45,209 nt of DNA from an uncultured Alphaproteobacteria bacterium (GCA_902531755.1 CACAFI010000011.1:1-45209), one strand, 5' to 3'. Positions 1 to 8,900 are shown, numbered from the stretch's first letter. Notes: generated by a model not told the origin, from the letters alone. Numbers and translations are program-made.

Positions 1-96
1 ATGATTAGATGCTGTACAATCACAGTTACTTAGATTTTTTTGGACATACACATGTTTGTACTTTAAAAAAAATGAAATTAAAAATAGAAAAGTATT

Positions 97-1830
97 ATGC
101 AAAGAATTCTCATTACATCAGCGCTTCCCTACATAAATGGAATAAAACACTTAGGGAATTTAATTGGCAGCCAACTTCCTGCTGATCTTTATGCAAGATA
201 TATGAGAGCTAAAGGCCATGAAGTTGCATTTATTTGTGCAACCGATGAACACGGAACTCCAGCCGAACTGGCAGCTATTGAAAATAAAATATCCACAGAA
301 GAATATTGTAGCGAAATGTGGAAGGTCCAAAAAGATCTGTCAGAGCAATTTTTTCTCTCTTTTGATTTTTTTGGACGTTCATCGTCAGCTAGCAATCACG
401 AGCTTACTAAGCTATTTGCTTTAAATTTAGATAAAAATGGTCTCTTAAAAAAGGTAGAAGAAAGACAGTTATATTCTGGAGAAGACAAAAGGTTTCTTCC
501 GGACAGATATGTCATTGGTACGTGCCCGGGTTGTTCATACGAAAGAGCTCGAGGAGATCAATGTGAGAATTGCACCAGACAATTGGAGGCTAGCGAACTT
601 ATTAATCCACGATCTGTTTTGTCGCACTCTGAAGATTTGGAATTGATAAAGACTAGCCACCTTTATTTAATGCAAAGTAAACTAAAAGACAAGCTATTAG
701 CATGGATTGAGTCGAACAAAAATTGGCCTATTTTAACAACGTCTATAGCAAAGAAGTGGCTGATGGATGGAGAGGGTTTGCAAGATCGTAGCATCACTCG
801 AGATCTGGATTGGGGAATACCCGTTGAAAAAGAGGGCAGACCATGGGAAGGAATGGAGAATAAGGTATTTTACGTTTGGTTTGACGCTCCAATTGCCTAC
901 ATCTCCTCTACGGTGGATTGGGCAATAAGCAGAAAAGAGCATCCTGACTACTGGAAAAGCTGGTGGCTGGATGATCACGGAGCAAAAGACGTACATTACG
1001 TGCAATTCATGGCTAAAGATAATATCCCTTTTCACACTCTTTCTTTCCCAGCAACACTCCTAGGGACTGACCAATCTTGGAAATTAGTTGACTACATTAA
1101 AGGTTTTAATTGGTTGACGTACGAAGGAGGAAAATTTTCGACTAGCCAAAAAAGGGGTGTATTTATGAATCAGGCACTGGATTTATTTCCCTCAGACTAT
1201 TGGCGGTGGTGGTTACTCTCAAACGCACCAGAGAGTTCGGATGCAGATTTTACTTGGAAGAGTTTCCAGGCTTGCATAAACAAGGATTTAGCAGATGTTT
1301 TGGGAAATTTTGTAAGTCGTTTAACTAAATTTACTCTATCAAAATTTGGGAAAACAATACCGGGGGGCACGCAATACAGTAAGGAAGAATATAATACTAT
1401 ATCAGAGATTGAGAAAATTTTTAAGAGATATGATGACGCGATGACTAGGATAGAAATAAGAAAAGCCACATCAAATTTGAGGAAAATTTGGTCTATAGGA
1501 AATGAGTATCTGCAACGCTCCCAACCTTGGATGATGATTAAAACTGATGAGGCAGAAGCAGCAAAAGTTATTAGATTTGGTTTCAATCTTATGTTTTTCT
1601 TTAGCGAGATATCGGAGCCTTTTATTCCTGAAACATCTATTAAGGTAAAGAATTGTCTTGGCAAGTTAAACAATAAGCTTCAGTGGCCTTCTTTCAAAAA
1701 AGACTTCAATTCAATTTTTGAAAGGGTAGAGACAGGTGAAGAATTTAAACCAATAGAAAATCTTTTCAAAAAAATAGATGATAGTCAGGCATTAGATCTT
1801 GAAAAGCGCTTCGAAGGTACCGCCAATTGA
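97..1830 (+). CDS. metG: Methionyl-tRNA synthetase
   Basis: Cytosolic class Ia synthetase that charges tRNA-Met with methionine. The HIGH-type ATP motif reads HLGN (residues 18-21). A zinc-knuckle pair CPGC (143-146) and CENC (156-159) follows, and the KMSKS-type loop reads KFSTS (346-350). The early segment ICATDEHGTPAEL is typical of MetRS. At 577 residues it contains the catalytic core and the anticodon-binding helical domain but no C-terminal tRNA-binding dimerisation domain. The ATG has only a weak purine-rich stretch upstream. It ends 4 bases before the convergent DUF2177 gene. Identification is secure. Confidence 0.97.
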   Translation: MQRILITSALPYINGIKHLGNLIGSQLPADLYARYMRAKGHEVAFICATDEHGTPAELAAIENKISTEEYCSEMWKVQKDLSEQFFLSFDFFGRSSSASNHELTKLFALNLDKNGLLKKVEERQLYSGEDKRFLPDRYVIGTCPGCSYERARGDQCENCTRQLEASELINPRSVLSHSEDLELIKTSHLYLMQSKLKDKLLAWIESNKNWPILTTSIAKKWLMDGEGLQDRSITRDLDWGIPVEKEGRPWEGMENKVFYVWFDAPIAYISSTVDWAISRKEHPDYWKSWWLDDHGAKDVHYVQFMAKDNIPFHTLSFPATLLGTDQSWKLVDYIKGFNWLTYEGGKFSTSQKRGVFMNQALDLFPSDYWRWWLLSNAPESSDADFTWKSFQACINKDLADVLGNFVSRLTKFTLSKFGKTIPGGTQYSKEEYNTISEIEKIFKRYDDAMTRIEIRKATSNLRKIWSIGNEYLQRSQPWMMIKTDEAEAAKVIRFGFNLMFFFSEISEPFIPETSIKVKNCLGKLNNKLQWPSFKKDFNSIFERVETGEEFKPIENLFKKIDDSQALDLEKRFEGTAN

Positions 1831-1834
1831 ACTA

Positions 1835-2254
1835 CTAACTTTGGTAGAAAAAGCGTAAAAAAATTAAGTAGCCACACAAGGATACTGCGCCACCTAATAG
1901 AGACCCCCAACTGATATCCAAAAGAGTTATGGATAGTGGGTACCCTTTGAAGAAAATATAGTTGGTTAAGCCATACGTTCCGTAAGCTAAGAAACCTAAA
2001 AAGCCTCCAGACAATGTGGCCGCAAGAGCAGAATTTGAACCAATGCCAGCTCGCACCCCAAACCAATAAAGTCCTAAAACATAGAATACGAAGAAGATGG
2101 ACCCAGACGTTATTAAGAAGCTAGTTCCTACTGATTCTCTTAAAAGATGCTCTAAATTCGATGTGAAGTAGGGTTGCATAAATAAGGTAATCCATATGAA
2201 ATCCACGGCAACATAAATAATGAGCATAACGAGATATATGGTAATAAATTCCAA
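1835..2254 (-). CDS. DUF2177 family small membrane protein
   Basis: Predicted inner-membrane protein of 139 residues with about four hydrophobic segments, matching the DUF2177 family, whose members begin with a short hydrophobic helix containing a D-x-x-W/I pattern (here VAVDFIWITLF). Function is unknown. The reading frame stays open through the divergent tRNA-Leu gene and gives a false N-terminus (AAGLEPARR). I place the start at the TTG at 2254 because AGGA lies 7 bases upstream and the protein then begins directly with the first membrane helix (LEFITIYLVMLIIY). The only downstream ATG falls inside that helix. Confidence 0.7.
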   Translation of the reverse strand: MEFITIYLVMLIIYVAVDFIWITLFMQPYFTSNLEHLLRESVGTSFLITSGSIFFVFYVLGLYWFGVRAGIGSNSALAATLSGGFLGFLAYGTYGLTNYIFFKGYPLSITLLDISWGSLLGGAVSLCGYLIFLRFFYQS

Positions 2255-2382
2255 CGAACATCCTGAAAACTGTTTTTGCTGAGTGTTAGATAGTTCATTT
2301 AATAATAAAAGCAACAACCAATTTAAAGCTCTTGACGCCAAAACGAATATAATACTAATGTATGCAGAATGAATTTTACTAA

Positions 2383-2469
2383 GCCCGCTTGGTGGAATTG
2401 GTAGACACAAGGGACTTAAAATCCCTCGACTTAAACGTCGTGCCGGTTCAAGTCCGGCAGCGGGCACCA
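2383..2469 (+). tRNA. tRNA-Leu(UAA)
   Basis: An 87-base tRNA with acceptor strands GCCCGCT (2383-2389) and AGCGGGC (2459-2465), discriminator A and encoded CCA (2467-2469). The anticodon stem GGGA/TCCC closes the loop CTTAAAA, giving anticodon TAA. A long variable arm (CGAC, loop, GTCG) marks a class II leucine tRNA, and the T arm contains GGTTCAAGTCC. It reads codon UUA, which should be common in this AT-rich genome. Confidence 0.96.
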
Positions 2470-2509
2470 TTGGATCGAAAGTTATTAATTTTTAAAGTTT
2501 GCACATTTT

Positions 2510-2538
2510 TTGCATATAAAGAGTAACTGTATTAAGAT
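2510..2538 (+). promoter_or_regulatory. Candidate sigma70-type promoter upstream of the coiled-coil gene
   Basis: TTGCAT (2510-2515) and TAAGAT (2533-2538) are separated by exactly 17 bases, a good match to a -35/-10 pair. It lies 26 bases before the ATG at 2565 and after the tRNA-Leu gene. The call rests on pattern only; AT-rich DNA produces chance matches. Confidence 0.45.
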
Positions 2539-2564
2539 GAAAAGTGTAGCTAGGCCAAACGAAT

Positions 2565-2999
2565 ATGGAAAACAACATTATCAAAGACCGTATACAAGAT
2601 GTGAGGGAACGTTTTCTATCAGGAAACCAGATCGAGGAAATAAGGCAGAATGTTACTTCCTTGGTGAACGAGCGTCTTGATGAGTTTCAAAACGCGCAAA
2701 ATAATGCGTTTAGAGAACTTGAGGTTGCTATCGATAAGCTTGAAAATCACCAGAGAGAAATGATTGCTTACTTTAATAAACAATTGATTGCGCTTGAAGA
2801 AGAACAGAAAGCATCCAACAGCGAGGTTTTAAAATTAGCTTCAATTCAAAACCAAAATCTATCTAAATCACCTAAAAATGCAGAAAACGTAATTTCAAGG
2901 GATACCGTCTTGAGTTTAAAAAAGTTTCTAAACAACAAGATTTTAGCGTTTCTGGCTACCGTGTCACTTTTGGGGATCTTGGCACTTAACTTTTTCTAA
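2565..2999 (+). CDS. Unrecognised tail-anchored coiled-coil protein
   Basis: A 144-residue protein I do not recognise. Residues from about 5 to 100 are highly charged and helical, rich in E, Q, N and K with heptad-like hydrophobic spacing, which suggests a coiled coil. A low-complexity linker follows, and the last 20 residues or so (ILAFLATVSLLGILALNFF) form a single membrane span ending at the C-terminus. There is no signal peptide, so the topology is probably a cytoplasmic coiled coil tethered to the inner membrane by its tail. A plausible promoter lies upstream at 2510-2538. The gene ends 4 bases before the convergent argF. Confidence 0.7.
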   Translation: MENNIIKDRIQDVRERFLSGNQIEEIRQNVTSLVNERLDEFQNAQNNAFRELEVAIDKLENHQREMIAYFNKQLIALEEEQKASNSEVLKLASIQNQNLSKSPKNAENVISRDTVLSLKKFLNNKILAFLATVSLLGILALNFF

Positions 3000-3003
3000 A
3001 GCT

Positions 3004-3933
3004 TCAGAATAACCCCAGGCACCATCTAAGAATAGCTTTTTGAAGATGCATTCTATTCTCTGCCTCTTTTAAAGTGACGCATCTTTTGTCTTCAAAAATA
3101 TCCAGGGAGACCTCTTGACCTTTATCTGCAGGAAGACAATGCATAAATAACACATCCGCTTTGGCAAAACTTATTAGCTCGTTAGTTACCCTAAAGTTTC
3201 CTAAATCATCTAGATCCGATTTTGAAAGTTTATTGTCATGCATAGAAACCCACTTATCTGTTACCACGAGGTCTGCGTTTTCAACTGCGACAATTGGATT
3301 CGGTTCAATAGTAAAAATATTAGAATTGTTTTTTTGTATAAATTCCAACATCTTTTTGCTAGGCCCAAACTTTGCAGGTCCAGAAAAAACGATATGAAAT
3401 TTTAAAGCGACAGCGGCGTGCAAGAAACTTTGAAATACGTTATTTGCAACTCCAAACCAAACAACTTTTTTTCCAGTGATGCTTCCTTTAATTTCTTGAA
3501 AAGTGAATATATCGGTTAATACCTGACAAGGATGTGACTCATTTGTCAAGCCATTAATTATTGGAATTTTTGAATGTCTGGCAAATTCATATAATTTTTC
3601 TTCTTCGTAAAGCCTCAAAACCAAAACATCCAAAAATAGAGAAAACATTGCGCATGTATCTTGTAGTGTTTCACCCTGACCCAAATGTATTTCATCTTTA
3701 CGAAGATTCGAAACCTGTCCTCCAAGCTTTAATACGGCAGCTTCAAAAGATAGTCGCGTTCTGGTGGATAACTTTTCAAATAGTAATCCTGTAATGGTAT
3801 TATTGAGACAGCTACTATAACACTCATTCAAAGCAGCGTCGCCACGTGTTGCCTTTTTTACTTTAGTTGCATCCTCTAGTATTGCCTCCAATTTTTTTGG
3901 AGCAATTTCGTTTAGATTCAAAAAATTATTCAC
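3004..3933 (-). CDS. argF: Ornithine carbamoyltransferase
   Basis: Cytosolic enzyme of arginine synthesis that converts ornithine and carbamoyl phosphate to citrulline. The carbamoyl-phosphate loop STRTR is at residues 56-60, followed by the HPCQ motif and the C-terminal HCLP motif that binds ornithine. Length (309) is normal. The start is GTG and shares one base with the TAG stop of argD (TAGTG), so the two are translationally coupled. It is last in the transcription order ABC permease, argD, argF. Confidence 0.96.
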   Translation of the reverse strand: MNNFLNLNEIAPKKLEAILEDATKVKKATRGDAALNECYSSCLNNTITGLLFEKLSTRTRLSFEAAVLKLGGQVSNLRKDEIHLGQGETLQDTCAMFSLFLDVLVLRLYEEEKLYEFARHSKIPIINGLTNESHPCQVLTDIFTFQEIKGSITGKKVVWFGVANNVFQSFLHAAVALKFHIVFSGPAKFGPSKKMLEFIQKNNSNIFTIEPNPIVAVENADLVVTDKWVSMHDNKLSKSDLDDLGNFRVTNELISFAKADVLFMHCLPADKGQEVSLDIFEDKRCVTLKEAENRMHLQKAILRWCLGLF

Positions 3934-5132
3934 TATAGCTGTCTCATTTGTAATAATGCTTTTTTTAATCTCGTAGTACCCTCTTCTATTTCTTTATATG
4001 TTATAGTTAGAGGCGGTAAAATTCGTAAAGTATTTGAAGCTCCTGGAACTAACAACAGTTTTTCTTTCCTACACATATCGATAAGGTGAGTGTTTTTACT
4101 AATACATTTTAACCCCAACATTAGACCTCTCCCCCTCACTTCTAATATTTGTTCAGGAAAAATGTCTTTCAAGACATTTAATTTGTGTTTAAAAAAGTCA
4201 CCCTTTCCTCTGATTGTAGATAAAAACTTTGGCTTCAGTATGTGTTTGATTGTTTCTAGCGCTACAGCACAACCCAAAGGATTACCCCCATAAGTCGAAC
4301 CATGCGTTCCAGGCACCATACAATCTGCAACTTTTTTTGTTGCCAAACAAGCTCCGATAGGAAAGCCATTTCCTAGACCTTTTGCCAATGCCACAAGATC
4401 TGGTGTAATCTCACATTTTTCATGCGCCAAGAAATGACCAGATCTGCCAATACCGGATTGAACCTCATCAAAAATGAGCAGTAATTTATATTTTTCACAC
4501 AGATCTTTAAGTCCTTTCAGAAAGGAACAGGATAGGGTTACTATTCCTCCCTCACCCATTATTGGCTCGACGAGGATTGCGCATGTTCGTTCAGATATTT
4601 TTTTTTCAACACTATCTAAAGATAGTTTTTTTATAAGGTCAAAACCGGGCAACTTTGGACCAAACCCTTCTAGGGACTTTCTGCTGCCTGCAGCGGCGAT
4701 TGTACCCATAGTCCTTCCGTGAAAAGACCCTTGAAAAGAAATTATCCTATTTCTATTTGGTTGACCTTTAGAGAAAAAAAACCTTCTAGCAATCTTAATC
4801 GCACACTCGACACTCTCTGCTCCTGAGTTTGTAAAAAAAACTTTCTCAGCAAAAGTGCTCTCGGTCAGTAGTTTTGCTAATTCCTCTTGATTTGGCACGG
4901 TATATAAATTTGAAGTGTGCCAGAGTTTTGACCCCTGATTTGCAAGCACTTTTACTAGCTTAGGGTGGCTGTGTCCTAACGAGTTTACTGCTATTCCAGA
5001 TGCGAGATCTAAAAACATTTTACCTTTTTTATCAAAGAGCCATACACCTTTGCCTCTTACAAAAGCCAAATCGGTTCGGCTATAGTTACCCATCAGTGAG
5101 GTTTCATTAGGTCGATTTTTGATTTTAGTCAT
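3933..5132 (-). CDS. argD: Acetylornithine/succinyldiaminopimelate aminotransferase
   Basis: Class III PLP-dependent aminotransferase of arginine synthesis, possibly also serving lysine synthesis through succinyl-diaminopimelate as in related enzymes. The PLP lysine is K251 in LAKGLGNGFPIG, and the cofactor-binding Asp is D222 in FDEVQSGIG. NSGAES (102-107) and FHGRTMG bind the phosphate. At 399 residues the length is normal. The ATG is preceded by AGGTAGG. It is coupled to argF by a one-base overlap. Confidence 0.95.
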   Translation of the reverse strand: MTKIKNRPNETSLMGNYSRTDLAFVRGKGVWLFDKKGKMFLDLASGIAVNSLGHSHPKLVKVLANQGSKLWHTSNLYTVPNQEELAKLLTESTFAEKVFFTNSGAESVECAIKIARRFFFSKGQPNRNRIISFQGSFHGRTMGTIAAAGSRKSLEGFGPKLPGFDLIKKLSLDSVEKKISERTCAILVEPIMGEGGIVTLSCSFLKGLKDLCEKYKLLLIFDEVQSGIGRSGHFLAHEKCEITPDLVALAKGLGNGFPIGACLATKKVADCMVPGTHGSTYGGNPLGCAVALETIKHILKPKFLSTIRGKGDFFKHKLNVLKDIFPEQILEVRGRGLMLGLKCISKNTHLIDMCRKEKLLLVPGASNTLRILPPLTITYKEIEEGTTRLKKALLQMRQL

Positions 5133-5166
5133 AGGCCTACCTTATAGATTTCAAACTCAATTGATC

Positions 5167-5964
5167 TTAATCCTTCAAAAAGTATCCAACGGAGAACCAT
5201 TTCCAGACAGTTAAAAATAAAATAACGTTCACGGACAAAATACCAAGACACCCAAGAAAAACATTTGATTCTGCATCACCCAATGCACCAAATCGTACTC
5301 CATCCATTAACCAAAAGACAGGATTAAAGAGCGAAATTACATTAAATGGTTCTGGAAGATTGCTCACGGAATAAAATGTTCCTGATAGAAATGAAAGAGG
5401 GGCAATAATGAAATTATTAACCGCACTCATTTGGTCGAACTTCTTGCAAAATACCCCTACCAGTATACCTAAGAGGGAAAATGTCATACTTCCCATGGTT
5501 ATGTAAAAATATAATATGAAAATGTTAATGGGAAATAAATTCAAAAAAGGAAATATTACGACCAAGACGCCAGTTGCAACGAACAACCCTCTCAGAACTC
5601 CTCCTACCATAAATCCTAATGACAACTCCAACGAAGATAGTGACGGCATTAGAGTATCAACGATGTTTCCATTGACTTTGGACACTAATATGGATGTAGA
5701 AGTGTTAGCAAAAGAGTTCTGAATTGTAACCATCATAAGAATACCGGGTGCCAGAAACAAACTATATTCACTATTCGTTAGTAATTCCGCATTTCTATCA
5801 GAAAAAACAAATGAAAATACTGCTATAAAAAGAGCACTAGTTACAATTGGCGCTAAAAGTGTTTGGGTCCAAATTGAAGTAAAACGCCTCTGTTCTCTAA
5901 GAATAAGTGTAAATAAGCCTAAAAAATTCGAAAAACTATTAATCTTTTCTGATTTATGTTCCAT
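5167..5964 (-). CDS. ABC-2 type transporter permease
   Basis: Inner-membrane permease of 265 residues with about six hydrophobic segments, of the ABC-2 family (NodJ/YadH-like exporters). The N-terminus is cytoplasmic and basic (REQRRFTSIWTQTL). The late conserved stretch of the family reads PLSFLSGTFYSVSNLPEPFNVISLFNP in pieces, followed by a short loop and the last helix. No ATPase subunit is adjacent, so the nucleotide-binding partner must be encoded elsewhere. It is the first gene of the permease-argD-argF run and divergent from gcrA across 91 bases. The substrate cannot be deduced. Confidence 0.85.
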   Translation of the reverse strand: MEHKSEKINSFSNFLGLFTLILREQRRFTSIWTQTLLAPIVTSALFIAVFSFVFSDRNAELLTNSEYSLFLAPGILMMVTIQNSFANTSTSILVSKVNGNIVDTLMPSLSSLELSLGFMVGGVLRGLFVATGVLVVIFPFLNLFPINIFILYFYITMGSMTFSLLGILVGVFCKKFDQMSAVNNFIIAPLSFLSGTFYSVSNLPEPFNVISLFNPVFWLMDGVRFGALGDAESNVFLGCLGILSVNVILFLTVWKWFSVGYFLKD

Positions 5965-6055
5965 AATTAAATTTTAACTAATTCTTTATTTATTTGAAAA
6001 ACCATTGTATACGTCTTTTTTGTGAAATTTTATACCTTAAATTTTGGGAGCTAAG

Positions 6056-6652
6056 ATGGCCTGGAGTGATGAACGTGTAGCTATATTAAAAAAAATGTGG
6101 CTTGAAGGAAATAGCGCAAGTGAGATCGCCAAGGAACTAGGTAACATAACTAGAAATGCGGTAATTGGTAAAGTACATAGATTGGGGTTATCAAACAGAG
6201 ACACAAACGTGTCAAAAAGTGGGTCTAGCTCTAAAACTATCACAAAAAGCGTTAAGAGGGGTCGCCCACCAAAAGCAAATACGGAAACAAAAAAGAGAGG
6301 CAGACCAAGGAACTTAAAAGATGCGAGAGATTTCCCAGAGCCAATGGATGGAAAAGACAAACCTTCTTCTTCAGTAGGTAATACAAAAATTCCAAATGAT
6401 AATAATCTCAAGGTTGTTTCAGATTTAAGCGACGAAACTTTAAAAAACCTTCTTAAGTTGGAAAGTAAATCAAAGAAAATCTCCCTTATGGAATTGACTG
6501 AGAGAACTTGTAAGTGGCCAATAGGAGATCCGTCAACGGACTCTTTTTGGTTTTGTGGACACGAATCTGAGCCAGGCAAACCATACTGTAAGACACATAT
6601 ATCTATTGCTTTTCAACCAATGACACAAAGAAGAAGTAGAAAAGAGAGCTAG
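6056..6652 (+). CDS. gcrA: GcrA-type cell cycle regulator
   Basis: Alphaproteobacterial transcription factor that works with sigma70 RNA polymerase at promoters methylated by CcrM (known for Caulobacter). The N-terminal helix-turn-helix (residues 1-47, with NAVIGKVHRLGL) and the C-terminal sigma-interacting domain (about 143-190, with CKWPIGDP, FCG and PYCKTH) both match the family. The linker contains two AT-hook-like cores, KRGRP (67-71) and KRGRP (80-84), which is unusual. I choose the ATG at 6056 (MAWSDERV, as in the family) over the in-frame TTG at 6044, because GGGAG just upstream of the ATG serves as its ribosome binding site. Length is 198 residues. Confidence 0.95.
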   Translation: MAWSDERVAILKKMWLEGNSASEIAKELGNITRNAVIGKVHRLGLSNRDTNVSKSGSSSKTITKSVKRGRPPKANTETKKRGRPRNLKDARDFPEPMDGKDKPSSSVGNTKIPNDNNLKVVSDLSDETLKNLLKLESKSKKISLMELTERTCKWPIGDPSTDSFWFCGHESEPGKPYCKTHISIAFQPMTQRRSRKES

Positions 6653-6707
6653 TCATTGTATCTTATTGCTCACAGGGAAAAGTATAAATTTATAAGTAGA
6701 TTTAAAC

Positions 6708-7127
6708 ATGATTAGATACACTCTTAATTGTAAAAATGGCCACCAGTTTGATAGTTGGTTTTCAAACTCCGACTCATTCGAAAAATTAAGAAAAAAAGGG
6801 CTGCTTGAATGTGCTGTATGCTCTTCAAAAGAAGTTGAAAAGTCTTTAATGGCCCCAAAAATAACAAGCAGTAGTGATAAAAAAACAGAGACTCTAATCT
6901 CCGCACAAAGCGATCTTGAAAAAGAAATTAAAGCTTTGAAACATAAGATAAAGGGAACTGCAACAGATGTGGGAGAAAATTTTTCTTCTGAGGCAAGGGC
7001 CATGCATTATGGAGAGAAGGAAGAAAAGCCAATAATTGGGAAGGCCACTATGGATGAAGCTAAAGATCTAGCCGAGGAAGGAGTCCCCTTCATTCCGTTG
7101 CCATGGAGTGATGACAAAGTAAATTAA
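6708..7127 (+). CDS. DUF1178 family protein
   Basis: A 139-residue cytosolic protein of the DUF1178 family, function unknown. The N-terminus carries the family hallmark MIRYTLNCKNGHQFDSWF, followed by CAVC, so two short cysteine motifs (one C before NGH, and CAVC) could form a small zinc ribbon. The middle is charged and helical, and the C-terminus ends with the conserved FIPLPW. It lies between gcrA and lysC, 55 bases after gcrA and 9 bases before lysC, and may be cotranscribed with both. Confidence 0.88.
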   Translation: MIRYTLNCKNGHQFDSWFSNSDSFEKLRKKGLLECAVCSSKEVEKSLMAPKITSSSDKKTETLISAQSDLEKEIKALKHKIKGTATDVGENFSSEARAMHYGEKEEKPIIGKATMDEAKDLAEEGVPFIPLPWSDDKVN

Positions 7128-7136
7128 AGATACACG

Positions 7137-8366
7137 ATGAAAATCTTAACTATGAAATTTGGTGGCACTTCTGTCGCTGACGTGGAGAGAATAAGGGCTG
7201 TGAGAGATATTATTTCCTGTGAAGTAAAAAATGGATGGAATGTAGTCGCTGTTGTTTCTGCTATGTCCAAAGATACTAATAAACTAATTGATTTAGCAAA
7301 ACAGGTTGGTGTTGAAAGCTTAGTTGATCCTGAATATGACGCTTTAATATCTACAGGCGAAGATGTATCCTCTTCTCTTTTGGCTATTGCCTTAAATCAT
7401 TTAGGTATTTCTTCTAGAAGTTGGCGTGGGTGGCAACTACCGGTGAGAACAGATAGCTTTCATTCAAATGCAAAAATTAAAGGTATCGAAACGGACAAAC
7501 TTATCAAGAACTTTAAGACAGGAACAAAGGTTGCAGTGGTTTCAGGGTTTCAGGGGATAGAGCAAGCTGGAAGAATAACAACACTAGGGAGAGGTGGCTC
7601 TGATACATCAGCTGTAGCAATAGCTGCTGCCATAGATGCAGAACGATGCGATATATATACAGATGTTTCAGGTATTTACACTACAGACCCTAGAATAAAA
7701 AGAAACGCATCAAAACTTAAAAAGATTTCATTCGAAGAAATGCTGGAAATGGCTTCACTAGGAGCCAATGTACTGCAGACCCGTGCGGTGGAACTTGCAA
7801 TGCGCCATAAAGTGCCTATAACGGTGTTAAATAGTTTTTCAAAGGAAGAAGGAACACTTGTCTGTGATGAAGAGGAAATTATGGAGAAAAACATTGTATC
7901 TGGAATAGCGTTCCAAAAAAACGAGTCCCAATTAACTCTGACGAATATTGAAGACAAACCTGGAGTAGCGGCAAAGATCTTTGGCCCGCTAGCAAGATCT
8001 GGAGTAAATATTGATATGATTGTTCAGAGTAACACCGAAACTGGCTTAACAAACATAACTTTTTCTTGCCCTGTAGATGATTTAGATAGGGCAAAGAAAG
8101 CTATATCGAAAGCGAAAGAAAATAATTTAATCTCTTATGAGCGACTTATTGAAAACAAGAATTTAGCAAAGGTATCGATTATAGGAATAGGAATGAAAAC
8201 TCATGCAGGTGTTGCCCAGAAAATGTTTGAAACGCTATCCGAGGAAAACATCAACATTAACGTTATATCAACTTCGGAAATAAAGCTTTCTGTTTTGATA
8301 GAAAGAAAGTACCTTGAGCTTGCTGTAAGAAGTCTTCATGACGCCTTCGGCTTGCAAAATCTCTAG
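7137..8366 (+). CDS. lysC: Aspartate kinase
   Basis: First enzyme of the aspartate pathway; it phosphorylates L-aspartate for lysine, threonine and methionine synthesis. KFGGTS (residues 7-12) begins the kinase domain, and GRGGSDTSAVA and YTDVSGIYTTDPR form the ATP/aspartate site. Two C-terminal ACT domains (from about 265) suggest feedback control by lysine and/or threonine. At 409 residues it is a normal monofunctional enzyme. It is convergent with the acetyltransferase gene across 9 bases. Its product pathway continues in thrC at 10936. Confidence 0.97.
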   Translation: MKILTMKFGGTSVADVERIRAVRDIISCEVKNGWNVVAVVSAMSKDTNKLIDLAKQVGVESLVDPEYDALISTGEDVSSSLLAIALNHLGISSRSWRGWQLPVRTDSFHSNAKIKGIETDKLIKNFKTGTKVAVVSGFQGIEQAGRITTLGRGGSDTSAVAIAAAIDAERCDIYTDVSGIYTTDPRIKRNASKLKKISFEEMLEMASLGANVLQTRAVELAMRHKVPITVLNSFSKEEGTLVCDEEEIMEKNIVSGIAFQKNESQLTLTNIEDKPGVAAKIFGPLARSGVNIDMIVQSNTETGLTNITFSCPVDDLDRAKKAISKAKENNLISYERLIENKNLAKVSIIGIGMKTHAGVAQKMFETLSEENININVISTSEIKLSVLIERKYLELAVRSLHDAFGLQNL

Positions 8367-8375
8367 TTAGGTCCT

Positions 8376-8900
8376 TCAAGGTTCTTGGTTAACTTCAATC
8401 AAACTACCAACTGCTTCCTCAAGAAAGCTCTGGTTTAAATCTAGGCCCAATAGTCTTTCATTATCGAGTCCGTCTCCAATAGTTATACCACTGGTTGGGT
8501 TTTTACTAAAACCAAATTTGGAGTAATAACCTACATCTCCCATTAAGACGACCCAATTCCAATTGTTGACATATGCTTTCTCTATTCCATTTAAAACTAA
8601 TTTCTCACCTAGACCCTCACTCTGATATATGGGGTGGACCGCTAGAGGGCCTAAAAGAAGCCCCCTACTAATATGACTATCAATCTTGATGTTCCAAAAC
8701 CTTATAGAAGCAACAATATTACTTGAATTGTCTTTAATTACATAGGAAAGCTCGTCAACTTTGTTTGTTGAATTCCTCAGTTGGTATGAGCTAAGAAGCT
8801 TTCTTCTAGGGGTAAATACTAGATCCAATAGTCGTTCAACCTGTATATGGTCACTTTTGGTCTCTTGTAATAATCTAAGATTATTATTACTACTCTTCAT
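8376..8900 (-). CDS. GNAT family N-acetyltransferase (YhbS-like)
   Basis: A 174-residue acetyl-CoA-dependent acetyltransferase. The acetyl-CoA loop sits in LLLGPLAVHPIYQSEGLGEKLV (motif A, Q/R-x-x-G-x-G type), and VVLMGDVGYYSKFGFS is the YhbS-type motif B region. The substrate is unknown. The ATG overlaps the stop of the upstream FAD oxidase gene as TAATG, so the two are probably coupled. It is the last gene of the long minus-strand run that starts at coxB. Confidence 0.85.
   Translation of the reverse strand: MKSSNNNLRLLQETKSDHIQVERLLDLVFTPRRKLLSSYQLRNSTNKVDELSYVIKDNSSNIVASIRFWNIKIDSHISRGLLLGPLAVHPIYQSEGLGEKLVLNGIEKAYVNNWNWVVLMGDVGYYSKFGFSKNPTSGITIGDGLDNERLLGLDLNQSFLEEAVGSLIEVNQEP

Noticed and set aside
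1-33. Short open frame ending in TAG at the window start
   Set aside because: Only 10 codons are visible, with no recognisable sequence; it could be the end of an upstream gene but cannot be supported.
1197-1673. 158-codon minus-strand ORF inside metG
   Set aside because: Shadow of the metG coding sequence with no family resemblance and no ribosome binding site. The same applies to the other long antisense frames, for example 6037-6579 within gcrA.
2255-2470. N-terminal extension of the DUF2177 frame (AAGLEPARR...) across the tRNA
   Set aside because: It is the antisense translation of tRNA-Leu, a common false-protein signature; a TTG with a good ribosome binding site gives the proper start.
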